From: CAYGUI01 sp964353115
Lineage (GTDB): Bacteria > Pseudomonadota > Gammaproteobacteria > JAGOUU01
Length of the DNA: 10,435 bases
Assembly (NCBI GenBank): GCA_964353115.1
Contig: CAYGUI010000045.1
Span: 1 to 10,435 of the forward strand
Reading direction: 5' to 3'
A program made the translations under genes and the position numbers. The notes under the pieces were generated by a model. The model did no database searches and had not been told where the DNA came from. It saw only the letters and a list, made by a program, of their open reading frames with translations. This document shows positions 1-8,004 of the stretch, one piece after another (positions within the stretch are counted from its first letter, which is position 1; each line of letters opens with the position of its first letter).

Positions 1-36
1 TAGCCGGGCGGGGGATGCTAACTTGCGGCGGATGTC
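1..36. other. GC-rich edge segment downstream of nupC
   Basis: These 36 bases are about 67% GC, far above the rest of the window, and follow the nupC stop. No T-tract or clean hairpin is complete within the visible part, and no reading frame can be judged. It may be the edge of an interspersed repeat, an RNA gene or a different gene beyond the window. Confidence 0.3.
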
Positions 37-1293
37 TTAAGTCAATATCCCAACAATAGCGCCAGTTAAGCAGGTTGCAATTGTGCCAGATAAAACAGAT
101 TTTAATCCTAAAGAAACAATTTCACTACGTCTTTCAGGAACCAATGATCCTAATGCTCCAATCGCAATACCAACTGATGAAAAATTAGCAAAACCACAAA
201 CTGAATAGATTAAAATTAATCTTGTGTGCGGATCAAAAATTTCTTTGTTAAGAGCTAAATTTTGATAAGCAAAAATTTCATTTAATACAGTTTTTGTTCC
301 CATGATAGCTCCAGCATCAATTGCTTGATTTAATGGAACTCCCATTAGCCACATTATTGGTGCAAAAATATAACCAAATAATGTTTGAAGTGTAAAAGCA
401 TGCATGCTGCCAGGATGTGGAATCATGCTTAAAAAATTATTTATTAAAAATACAAATGCAGTAAGAACTATTAGCATTGCTGCAATATTAACAGCAACAG
501 CAATAACATCGCTGACGCCGCGAGCTATAGCATCCATGGAGCTATTCATCTTATCAGCATATGCAAAATCGCCGTTGGTGGTATGACCAACGTGAGGGAT
601 CATTAATCTTGAAACGGTAAGAGCTGCAGGAACGTTTAGAACTGATGCTGTAATAATATGCCCTAAAATATCATGATGCTCTAAAACATTTTTTAAAATT
701 TGAATGTATAAGACCATAACAGAACTTGATACAGTAGCCATGCCACAAGTTAATAACGAAAATAATTCACTGCGGCTCATAAACTTTAAATGAGGTCTAA
801 TTATTAGCGGTGCAATATCTAGTCCAAAAAAAATGGTAGAAGAAGAGCTTAATCCCAAGGCCCCACCTATTCCTAAAGTTTTTTCAAACATGCGAGCAAG
901 AGTCTTGATTAAAGCCGGTATTATGCGCCAATAAAATAATAAACTAGTAATTGCGCTTGCAACTAAAATTAAAGGTAGGGCGCGAAAGGCAAATATAAAT
1001 TGGTTTGGTTCATTTGCTTTATCAATAACAAAAGGAGGGTTAGCGCCGCCTAAATAACCAAAAACAAATTTTGTTCCTTCAATAGTTGCATCTTGTAATG
1101 AGTTTACCGCTGAAGTTAAATATTTAAAAACTTCTTGAAAGATCGGAACGTATAAAATTAATACAGCTAAAAAGAACTGAATAATTACACCACTAACTGC
1201 AATTTTTAATTTAGCATTTTTTCTATCAACGCTTATTAACCAGCAAAATCCCAATAAAACAACAATACCTAGACATGCTTGAATTTTTCCCAC
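37..1293 (-). CDS. nupC: CNT-family concentrative nucleoside transporter (NupC-type)
   Basis: This is an inner-membrane nucleoside importer of the concentrative nucleoside transporter family, which couples uptake to a cation gradient; 418 residues is a normal bacterial length. Hydrophobic segments run throughout. Family landmarks are RP-x-L-x-x-MSRSELF (about 166-178), LTCGMATVSSSVMVLY (181-196), TKTVLNE-x-x-AY (333-343), GFANFSSVGI (367-376) and PERR (386-389). The glutamate (E339) and the asparagine/serine (N370, S373) that contact ribose in the family are present. The first hairpin motif, normally G-Q-[ST]-E-A-P, reads GLDIAP (157-162), so the usual base-contacting Gln and Glu are missing. 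The start codon is GTG, 3 bases after the udk stop, with a weak GGAAT ribosome site inside the end of udk. This implies translational coupling and joint transcription. The family call is secure; the substrate (nucleoside type, proton or sodium) is not determined. Confidence 0.93.
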   Translation of the reverse strand: MGKIQACLGIVVLLGFCWLISVDRKNAKLKIAVSGVIIQFFLAVLILYVPIFQEVFKYLTSAVNSLQDATIEGTKFVFGYLGGANPPFVIDKANEPNQFIFAFRALPLILVASAITSLLFYWRIIPALIKTLARMFEKTLGIGGALGLSSSSTIFFGLDIAPLIIRPHLKFMSRSELFSLLTCGMATVSSSVMVLYIQILKNVLEHHDILGHIITASVLNVPAALTVSRLMIPHVGHTTNGDFAYADKMNSSMDAIARGVSDVIAVAVNIAAMLIVLTAFVFLINNFLSMIPHPGSMHAFTLQTLFGYIFAPIMWLMGVPLNQAIDAGAIMGTKTVLNEIFAYQNLALNKEIFDPHTRLILIYSVCGFANFSSVGIAIGALGSLVPERRSEIVSLGLKSVLSGTIATCLTGAIVGILT

Positions 1294-1296
1294 AAT

Positions 1297-1926
1297 TTAA
1301 TTCCGGCTTAATAAATGATTGATTTTGGCTTTTATCATATCGATAGCTATACGATTTTTACCCCCTTTAGGTACTATTATATCAGCATAGCGTTTTGATG
1401 GCTCAATGAATTGTAAATACATTGGCCGTACTGTTTCCATGTACTGATCAACTACTGATTTTATAGTACGGTTTCGCTCTAAAATATCGCGTTCAATGCG
1501 TCGAGCAAGGCAAATATCCAGTGCCGTATCAACAAAGATTTTAATATCCATTAAATCTCTTAACTTTGGATCAGCAAACAGTAAAATTCCTTCTAATACT
1601 ATAATAGTGTGATTGCGTAGTTTATGAGTTTCTGGTCTTCGAGTGTGAGTCGTATGATCATAAAGTGGAATATCAACGTCTTGTCTCTTTTTCAATAATT
1701 TTAAATGATCAACTAACAAAGCGTGATCAAGAGAGTCGGGATGATCAAAGTTCATGTTATTTCTAACATTCATTGGTAATTTAGATAAATCCTTATAATA
1801 AGAATCTTCTGAAATTACAGCGACTTTATTATTTCCAAGCTCATTGACAATAGTTGAAGATAGCAGGCTCTTGCCAGAAGCTGATGGTCCTGCGATACCT
1901 ATAATAATAACTTGATCGTATGACAT
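1297..1926 (-). CDS. udk: Uridine kinase (uridine/cytidine kinase)
   Basis: Cytoplasmic enzyme of pyrimidine salvage that phosphorylates uridine and cytidine to UMP and CMP with ATP or GTP. The 209-residue length is that of bacterial Udk. The P-loop GPSASGKS lies at 13-20, the catalytic-aspartate motif SEDSYYKD at 39-46, the nucleoside-binding FDHPDS at 60-65, PLYDHTTHTRRPE at 87-99, the LEG motif at 111-113 and the arginine-rich lid region RRIERD at 142-147, followed by ERNRT (150-154) and the conserved FIEPSKRYADIIVPKGG stretch near 173-189. All expected catalytic elements are present. It is the first gene of a two-gene minus-strand operon with the nucleoside transporter. The ATG start has only a weak ribosome site. 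A candidate sigma-70 promoter sits just upstream, giving a leader of about 27 bases. Confidence 0.96.
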   Translation of the reverse strand: MSYDQVIIIGIAGPSASGKSLLSSTIVNELGNNKVAVISEDSYYKDLSKLPMNVRNNMNFDHPDSLDHALLVDHLKLLKKRQDVDIPLYDHTTHTRRPETHKLRNHTIIVLEGILLFADPKLRDLMDIKIFVDTALDICLARRIERDILERNRTIKSVVDQYMETVRPMYLQFIEPSKRYADIIVPKGGKNRIAIDMIKAKINHLLSRN

Positions 1927-1959
1927 TTTGATAAAACTAACATAAGTTGAGTTCGTAAT

Positions 1960-1987
1960 ATTGTAACAGAACTTGTATTTAACTCAA
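1960..1987 (-). promoter_or_regulatory. Candidate sigma-70 promoter for udk-nupC
   Basis: Read on the minus strand, TTGAGT (1982-1987) and TACAAT (1960-1965) are separated by 16 bases and lie about 35-60 bases upstream of the udk ATG. Both boxes match the sigma-70 consensus well. In AT-rich sequence such matches arise by chance, so this stays a prediction. Confidence 0.45.
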
Positions 1988-2023
1988 TAAGAAATCAAGA
2001 GATTCGCTACTATTTGCTATGCA

Positions 2024-2029
2024 TATAAT
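2024..2029 (+). promoter_or_regulatory. Candidate -10 box for the outer-membrane protein operon
   Basis: A perfect TATAAT with a TG dinucleotide two bases upstream lies 61 bases before the first barrel gene. The expected -35 region (around 2000-2007) is poor, so the promoter may rely on the near-extended -10 or on an activator. Transcription from here would give a leader of about 55 bases that contains the AT palindrome at 2065-2081. Confidence 0.4.
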
Positions 2030-2064
2030 GATAAGCTATATTGATTATTAGACATATCAAACAT

Positions 2065-2081
2065 TTATATAAGTTATATAA
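2065..2081. repeat. Tandem 8-bp AT palindromes in the leader of the barrel operon
   Basis: TTATATAA occurs twice (2065-2072 and 2074-2081), separated by a single G. Each copy is a perfect palindrome, and the whole 17 bases form a larger palindrome. It lies 9 bases before the start codon of the first barrel gene, where a Shine-Dalgarno would be expected but is not seen. It could be an operator or a chance product of AT richness. Confidence 0.4.
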
Positions 2082-2090
2082 CAATCTTTT

Positions 2091-3056
2091 ATGGGGAATT
2101 TTTACCGGATTTTTTTATTACTTTGTGGTTTACTGCCATTTGCGAGTGTTATCGCTAGTGAGCCATTAGATTTATCACGCTCTATTTACGGTCCTTATCT
2201 TGGGCTTTTTGGTTCCGGGATGTTGGGAACAGTTAATGTTACTGGCAATGTTGCTCGTACAGCTGCTTTTCCTGATCCTAGCGACTGTGCGACAAATTTT
2301 CCCAATGCCACTATCTGTGGAATAACTACTGGATCTACTTCATTAAATCGTGATGATAGATTAGTTGGTGTATTTGGCAATTTGGCTTTGGGCTATGAAG
2401 TTATTAGAAATAAAATATTATTTGATATCGAAGGTTCATATGGCTTATCTGCAGACATTTCATCGCAATTTAAAATTGATCCAGACGATATTGTTAACGT
2501 TGCGGATAAAGTTGCTGAGCAAAGTGGTGCTTTACAAATAGGTGTTGTTACCGGGATTAATTTAGATGTAAATAAATCTTTGGGAAATAGTTTTGGCGGT
2601 AAAGTTCGCTTGGGTTACATGATAAATAATAACAGCGCTTTATTTGGAACTGTTGGCTATTCACGTACAAAATATAAATATAAATTTAAAACTCCTAATG
2701 AAACTTGTGTTTTTGAAAAAGTTTTTGATGCCAATCCTTTTGAAGAGTATAGCTGTGTGCCATTAGCTAATGATGCACGTTTATTAGACATTGATACGAA
2801 TCTTGAGCAAACAATAAGTGGTAAAATTTTTGGACTTGGTTTAAAAAATTTTATTAGCTCTAATTGGGCATTCTTATTTGAATTAAATTATATAAGATTT
2901 GATTCAATAATTCACACAACAGATTATACTTTAAGATTAAAAAACGAAGATGGTAGTGATAATAATACGCCTGTTTTTGATTACAACGGCGATATAAAAC
3001 ACAGTATAGAATTATTTGGATTAAATATAGGGGTAACTTATAGTTTCCATGCGTAA
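2091..3056 (+). CDS. Outer-membrane beta-barrel protein (first of a tandem pair)
   Basis: Predicted outer-membrane protein of the OmpA/porin-like small barrel type (321 residues). An N-terminal signal peptide (hydrophobic 7-22, cleavage near VIA-SE) is followed by SIYGPYLGLFGSG, a typical first barrel strand, and alternating aromatic/glycine strands such as GNLALGYEV, GGKVRLGYMI, ALFGTVGYS and WAFLFELNYI. The protein ends GLNIGVTYSFHA, close to a terminal aromatic signature for barrel assembly. Two cysteine pairs, DCATNFPNATIC near 65-76 and a second near 205-221, would lie in loops and could be disulfide-bonded. The next gene encodes a paralogue and overlaps by 8 bases. No clear ribosome site precedes the ATG. 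Channel activity, ligand or adhesin role cannot be read from the sequence. Confidence 0.85.
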   Translation: MGNFYRIFLLLCGLLPFASVIASEPLDLSRSIYGPYLGLFGSGMLGTVNVTGNVARTAAFPDPSDCATNFPNATICGITTGSTSLNRDDRLVGVFGNLALGYEVIRNKILFDIEGSYGLSADISSQFKIDPDDIVNVADKVAEQSGALQIGVVTGINLDVNKSLGNSFGGKVRLGYMINNNSALFGTVGYSRTKYKYKFKTPNETCVFEKVFDANPFEEYSCVPLANDARLLDIDTNLEQTISGKIFGLGLKNFISSNWAFLFELNYIRFDSIIHTTDYTLRLKNEDGSDNNTPVFDYNGDIKHSIELFGLNIGVTYSFHA

Positions 3057-3939
3057 ATTTTTATTAATTTATTTTTCAATACAGAGTATATTTTTTACAG
3101 ATATTTTTGCTCAAGCAATAAATACCGAGAAATATAGTATTTACGGACCATACATTTATTTAGGTGGTGGCGCGACGGTAATTGATATTCAATCTAGTAA
3201 TTCTAATATCAATAAAACTAATCTAAAAACTAATTCATGTACTGGAGATATTTGTGAGCTTAGTGTAACTGTTGGATCAGATAGAGACTCTGCACTTTCA
3301 GGTTTAAATGGGACAATTGCACTTGGTTATGAATTTTTATATAACAAATATATGCTAGCAGTTGAAGGCTTTGCAAGTTACGGTGATTGGAAAAATAATT
3401 TTAATTTCTCTGGGCCAACAGATACGATAATCGCTGATCCAGAGTTATCTATCGGAAAAGTAGATACAGTTAGCGTAAACGTTTCTAATAAATTAGATTA
3501 TGTAGCCGGCGCTGTTGCAAGATTAGGTTATTTTGTATTTGATAGCACTAATATGTACTTATTTGCTGGCGCTAATTATTACTCTTTTTCGCATGATTTT
3601 ACTGGTATAACTTTATCTGAATCTAATAGTTCTATTAATCCAGATGCATATTATCTTGATGTGCCAAGAAATATTTCAGATAAAAAAATTGCTTTTGTTG
3701 GCGGATTAGGTACTGAAGCATTTTTTAATGTTAATTGGTCTGTGCGAGCAGAATGTGGATTTTCTTTATTTAAAAACTATTCTTTCTCTGGTGAAAAAAT
3801 AGATGTTACAGTTGACTTTGGAGCTGGTGGAACATTGAATAATGGAACAATAAGTTATGACTATGCTAACGGTACAGCTAAAAATTCTTTATATATGTAT
3901 AAGTGTGATGCGGGCATTAGTTACCACTTTCATAGTTAA
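3049..3939 (+). CDS. Outer-membrane beta-barrel protein (second of a tandem pair)
   Basis: A 296-residue paralogue of the preceding barrel. It has a signal peptide (about 1-21, cleavage at IFA-QA), a shared entry strand YSIYGPYIYLGGG, a shared motif LNGTIALGYEF (compare FGNLALGYEV in its neighbour) and the same type of ending, GISYHFHS. One cysteine pair (SCTGDIC) sits in the first predicted outer loop at the same relative place as in the first barrel. The gene starts inside the end of its neighbour (ATGCGTAA overlap), so its translation is probably coupled. The 52 bases after it lead directly to the large secreted protein gene with no convincing terminator. The pair looks like a local duplication that has diverged strongly in the loops. 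The barrel call is good; the function is unknown. Confidence 0.85.
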   Translation: MRKFLLIYFSIQSIFFTDIFAQAINTEKYSIYGPYIYLGGGATVIDIQSSNSNINKTNLKTNSCTGDICELSVTVGSDRDSALSGLNGTIALGYEFLYNKYMLAVEGFASYGDWKNNFNFSGPTDTIIADPELSIGKVDTVSVNVSNKLDYVAGAVARLGYFVFDSTNMYLFAGANYYSFSHDFTGITLSESNSSINPDAYYLDVPRNISDKKIAFVGGLGTEAFFNVNWSVRAECGFSLFKNYSFSGEKIDVTVDFGAGGTLNNGTISYDYANGTAKNSLYMYKCDAGISYHFHS

Positions 3940-3982
3940 ATAGCTGTTAAATAATAGCTACATAATTAATTTTAAATTTTAA

Positions 3983-3986
3983 AGGA
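3983..3986 (+). promoter_or_regulatory. Strong Shine-Dalgarno of the large exoprotein
   Basis: AGGA, 5 bases before the ATG at 3992, is one of the clearest ribosome sites in the window and fixes that start. The preceding 40 bases are almost pure A/T, with no clear -35/-10 pair, which favours cotranscription with the barrels. Confidence 0.65.
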
Positions 3987-3991
3987 CTAAA

Positions 3992-6900
3992 ATGAAAATT
4001 TTAAAAAAAATAATTTTATTATCGCCTATTTGTTTGTCTCTTATGCAGGTAAATGCTGCTAGTTGTGATATTACAGCAGTAGATGGTGGTTGTACTGGTA
4101 ATGGTTGTTGGGCAAAAATACCGTTATGTGCTTTTGATGCTACTGTTACACCAGAAGTTAATAACTCTTCAGCTGTTTATAGTATTGTTGGTGATTCCAA
4201 GGATGCTTCAAAATTTGCTGTATTTTCACAAAAATCTTTTTTTAATTTTAATGGCTCAGATGCTGTTATAACTTATAATCCAACTAAAAGTATTCCACAA
4301 AGTCTTGTTAATTTTTCATCAGGATGGTTAAACGCTTCTAAAACACCTGTAGCATATTGGGATGGCCTTATTGCCAAATTTACTGGCAGTGCTTGGAGTA
4401 TTGCGCCACTTAATACCAATGATTTAACAGCGATTAATAATTTTTGTAGTGCTAATTTTCGTAACAATATTAATAGCCCGTATGGAAATAAAGGGGATGT
4501 TCAAGGTGGATCATTTCGTTGGGACTATACTGGATCTGGCGGGGCTTATCCATCAGCAGATATGAGCTGTGGTTATGTTAGTAATACCCCATCTGGTGTT
4601 TCAATGGTAAATGGAAAGGATTGGAATAAAAAAATTATTGCTGGCGCACGAAATATTTTATCTGATGGTTCCTTTTATGGTCGTGGTCCAATTTTTTCTT
4701 GCTCTGCCGAACAAGTTTTATATACATCACGGCATACTAGTACAACAGCAGGAAAAACACCATCACACACATGTTATGTGCAAAAAAGTGAATATAACAA
4801 TAATGGGGTTTATGGAAGTTTGTATCCATATTTTTCATTTAATGTCGGAGATAATTCTGCACTTAGTATTTTAAGCACTAAAGATAGTAAAAATTTAATT
4901 TTTGGATTAGGAGAGTTTAGTAATAATAAAGCTGATAAATGCGCTAGTGGTTATTTTTTCCGTGATTTTTATAATGGAAATTATACTTGTGTAAGTTATA
5001 ACATGCTTGCAAAAGATGGTAATGCTATTAATGAATCATCTTTTGCTCCTTATTTTGCAGTGGAAACTCCATCTGGATCTAAGTATTTACTTGGAGCCAT
5101 GATGAAATTTTATGATGGTCGACAAAACGTCATTGGTAGTAATTTTGTCGGAAGCTATAATTGGGATAATCAAGGATCTAAAAGTCATTTTGAAAAAGAA
5201 CCTCTTAATACTGTATATAATCCCGGCAATCCGACTACTTATTTATATAGAGAGTCTGATCAAGATAACTCGAAATTCTTTGTTTATTCATTAGATAATA
5301 AAAATACTAATTTTTACGATATGTTATATGGTTCATATTGTATTTTTAAAGCAGATGGCTCTAATGCAGATTGTAATGCACAACCAAATTTTGCATTACC
5401 AGAAAATTATAATTCAGCTGGAGTTTATATAACTGTTCCTGGAAGAAATGATTATTTCATGTTTCCTGTAAGAAATTACAATGATAGCTCAGTTAATGGA
5501 TCTGGCCGTCAATATTTAGCAATGGTTCCACTACAAAATACACCGACACAAGAATTTGGTCTTTATCAACCATTGTCGGAAATGAATGCATCAATTGCAG
5601 ATATTACGTCATTAAAAATCATAAAAGATTCTAAAGGCGAACAATATTTATACGTTGTTGATGCTAATTCTTCAGTATTTAAAATGAAAATTACTGCTCG
5701 CTCTTCAGGTGGGCCTATTAGTATATCTGAAATCGAAAATATTTCTGGTGCTTTAAATGGCGGACAAGCAAAAGTTACTAATGAAGGAGCAGTGTTGTAT
5801 GCTGATCCAAATAACAATTTAATGGTTGGAGATAATTTAGGCAATGCATTTGTGAGTTTGCCACAAGCTACGGTTTCTAGCTGTATTAATTCTCAAAAAA
5901 CTACTTCATTATCGTTTAGTCTAAAAAATCATTCTGATAATGTTAAGCCGCTGTTTACTAATTGTAGTAATGGCTCATCATGTCCTACAGGCGATGCTGA
6001 CGATTGGAAATCCTATTTACAGGTCGTTGCTAAAAGTGATCCCAAAACACCAGCTAGTTTAACTTTTGCTAATGGAAGTTATACGGCAGTTTTTAATAAA
6101 GTTTTGCCTGAAGGAGAAGATACTAGTATTCAATATAAAATAAATGTTGGTGGTAAAGAGAGCTGGGTTGATATTGGAAGTGGTGCAGCAAAATGTACTA
6201 GTGCCAAAGTTGATATGACATTTAAGAGCTGTGATTTTTCAGTTTCACTTGATAGCACTGGAAAAACTTTAACTGATAATGCAAATATTGATTATTCAGT
6301 AGCGTGTGCGGCTGGTGTTAAAGGGGAAAACAAAAGTATAAAATTTGGTCTTCAATCATCGACTTCATCTCAAGTTACACAGTTTCCAATTCCAACTAGT
6401 GATCCAAATTGTCCAGCACTTGGTAGTAAGTGTCAGGGTGATTTGCAAAAAGATAGTTCGGCTATTTTACCTTTTAATGGTGATGGAAAAAGTTATTATC
6501 CATATGCAACAATAACTACCTCATGCGGTATTGATGAGCCAAATAAAACTATTGATATAACTTTAGTTGGTGATAGTAGTTGTAAAATTTCTTCAACTAA
6601 TATGGCATCATTAAATGACATAATGAGTCATATAAACAATTGTACTCTTTATGCCGGTGTGGGATTGTTAACTTATGACGTTATAACTCCTGTTGTTCCA
6701 ACTGGAAAAGTAAATCCAGCAGCAATTAAAGCGTGTGTGACGCAAGCAGCTAGTGGCAGTGGAAAAATTACTGATCCTTGTGTTAATGCGGTTTATTCTT
6801 CAGATCCATTACCATCGTCAAATTTATGTCCGACTAGTTTAGGTGGATTGAATAAAAATCAGTGCTCGATAAATATTTCGGGATTATCTGCAGGTTTAAA

Positions 6901-7999
6901 TTATGTTGCAGGTTTTGAAGGAGCTTATAATTTTGATCCTGCTATTATGCAAACTAATACTTCATGTACAGTTGTTCCAGGAATATTAGAATTTAATGCT
7001 ACTACTCCGGGAAGCATTGGCTCTTGTGCATATGATAATAAAGGAAACTTAACTATTAATGTTCCATGGGAAAATTATGGGGGCACAGATTTAAAAAATC
7101 TTGTTGCTAAAACCATAGATAAAATAGACTACACGTTATATTTTAACGATTCTGTAATTGGAACTTATAGCAGCACGAGTCCTGCTGATAATTATTGTGA
7201 TGGTACTAGTGGTTGTGGACCAGCTAATACACAAAAGCTAATTGTAAAACTTACAGCTCCATTGTGTTATCCGACAGATTCACTAAAATTAGCGACAACG
7301 ATTCATTATAAAAACGATTCAATCGCAAACAATAATCAGAATTTGAAATTTGTGCCTAACACTCAATGTAATGGTTGTAGCTCTAATGCAAATCTTAATT
7401 TTGCTTGTGACACAGTAAATGGTCCACGTGGTACAGGTTTTGTTGGCTTTAGTTCGTCGGTCGCGAATAATATAGTACTTTGTGATAGCAGTACTGATCC
7501 TAACTGCTCGAATAGTATGACTGTTTATGACAGTGATGCTTTAGATGCTGCTCCGATTACTAGTATTGTTGTTAATAAAATATACAATCAAGCATCATGC
7601 CCTGGTGGCTCAGGACCAACTAATCTTACTTTCCCAACTGCCGAAGATAAAATTACTGATTATAGATATACCATTGGTGTGTTTGGTGGCAATAGTAAAG
7701 AGGAATGTGGTATAGCATCTTCTAAAGGAGAAAGTGGACCGTGGTTTATTGAAAATCTTGCTAGTAGTAGTTCTTGTGTAGCGGTAAATGTTGATACTAA
7801 TTATGGCTGGTGTGCGTATTCAGGATCTGGTGCTAAAGCATCTCCACCGTGGAAAGTTGATTATTCGATTAATTTATTTGGCAATGATGGTAAAGAGACA
7901 AAATTGTGGAATTGTACGGCAAGCTGCTATACTTGCACTTCTCCAGGTCGAGCATGTTATAAAGCAGTTCCGCCGCCGGTTTGTAATAAAGTTGGTTAA
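3992..7999 (+). CDS. Large secreted cysteine-rich protein of unknown function
   Basis: A 1335-residue exported protein that I do not recognise. A signal peptide (residues 1-22, cleavage VNA-AS) is followed by a mature chain with about 46 cysteines. The first ~600 residues are Asn/Ser/Tyr/Gly-rich and hold 12 widely spaced cysteines, four of them clustered at 25-46. They contain strand-like segments (for example YFMFPVRNY, QYLYVVDANSSVFKM) that could be propeller or beta-sandwich. The part from about 630 to the end holds 34 cysteines and looks like successive cysteine-stapled beta modules. It closes with a very cysteine-rich tail (C1308, C1312, C1315, C1322, C1331). No membrane anchor, autotransporter barrel, LPXTG motif or lipobox is seen. 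A periplasmic or surface location with many disulfides is the natural inference. It follows two outer-membrane barrels and precedes fdxA by 5 bases. Base composition matches its neighbours, so recent transfer is not obvious. Confidence 0.88.
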   Translation: MKILKKIILLSPICLSLMQVNAASCDITAVDGGCTGNGCWAKIPLCAFDATVTPEVNNSSAVYSIVGDSKDASKFAVFSQKSFFNFNGSDAVITYNPTKSIPQSLVNFSSGWLNASKTPVAYWDGLIAKFTGSAWSIAPLNTNDLTAINNFCSANFRNNINSPYGNKGDVQGGSFRWDYTGSGGAYPSADMSCGYVSNTPSGVSMVNGKDWNKKIIAGARNILSDGSFYGRGPIFSCSAEQVLYTSRHTSTTAGKTPSHTCYVQKSEYNNNGVYGSLYPYFSFNVGDNSALSILSTKDSKNLIFGLGEFSNNKADKCASGYFFRDFYNGNYTCVSYNMLAKDGNAINESSFAPYFAVETPSGSKYLLGAMMKFYDGRQNVIGSNFVGSYNWDNQGSKSHFEKEPLNTVYNPGNPTTYLYRESDQDNSKFFVYSLDNKNTNFYDMLYGSYCIFKADGSNADCNAQPNFALPENYNSAGVYITVPGRNDYFMFPVRNYNDSSVNGSGRQYLAMVPLQNTPTQEFGLYQPLSEMNASIADITSLKIIKDSKGEQYLYVVDANSSVFKMKITARSSGGPISISEIENISGALNGGQAKVTNEGAVLYADPNNNLMVGDNLGNAFVSLPQATVSSCINSQKTTSLSFSLKNHSDNVKPLFTNCSNGSSCPTGDADDWKSYLQVVAKSDPKTPASLTFANGSYTAVFNKVLPEGEDTSIQYKINVGGKESWVDIGSGAAKCTSAKVDMTFKSCDFSVSLDSTGKTLTDNANIDYSVACAAGVKGENKSIKFGLQSSTSSQVTQFPIPTSDPNCPALGSKCQGDLQKDSSAILPFNGDGKSYYPYATITTSCGIDEPNKTIDITLVGDSSCKISSTNMASLNDIMSHINNCTLYAGVGLLTYDVITPVVPTGKVNPAAIKACVTQAASGSGKITDPCVNAVYSSDPLPSSNLCPTSLGGLNKNQCSINISGLSAGLNYVAGFEGAYNFDPAIMQTNTSCTVVPGILEFNATTPGSIGSCAYDNKGNLTINVPWENYGGTDLKNLVAKTIDKIDYTLYFNDSVIGTYSSTSPADNYCDGTSGCGPANTQKLIVKLTAPLCYPTDSLKLATTIHYKNDSIANNNQNLKFVPNTQCNGCSSNANLNFACDTVNGPRGTGFVGFSSSVANNIVLCDSSTDPNCSNSMTVYDSDALDAAPITSIVVNKIYNQASCPGGSGPTNLTFPTAEDKITDYRYTIGVFGGNSKEECGIASSKGESGPWFIENLASSSSCVAVNVDTNYGWCAYSGSGAKASPPWKVDYSINLFGNDGKETKLWNCTASCYTCTSPGRACYKAVPPPVCNKVG

Positions 8000-8004
8000 T
8001 AATT

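Noticed and set aside
404..586. Short plus-strand open frame opposite nupC
   Set aside because: It is antisense to a conserved membrane protein, and no ribosome site or family resemblance is seen.
2091..3939. Two-partner secretion transporter for the exoprotein
   Set aside because: At about 300 residues the barrels are too small, and they lack POTRA domains.
3941..3960. Terminator between the second barrel and the exoprotein (TAGCT...AGCTA)
   Set aside because: Only 5 AT-rich base pairs with a 10-base loop and no T-tract directly after it.
4056..4066. Lipoprotein signal at C25 of the large exoprotein
   Set aside because: The residues before the cysteine are A-A-S with no Leu/Val/Ile at the -3 position. 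A signal peptidase I site at VNA-AS fits better.
4083..5844. Several short open frames on both strands inside the exoprotein gene, and one opposite fdxA
   Set aside because: They lie wholly within well-supported genes in other frames and have unnatural composition and no ribosome sites.
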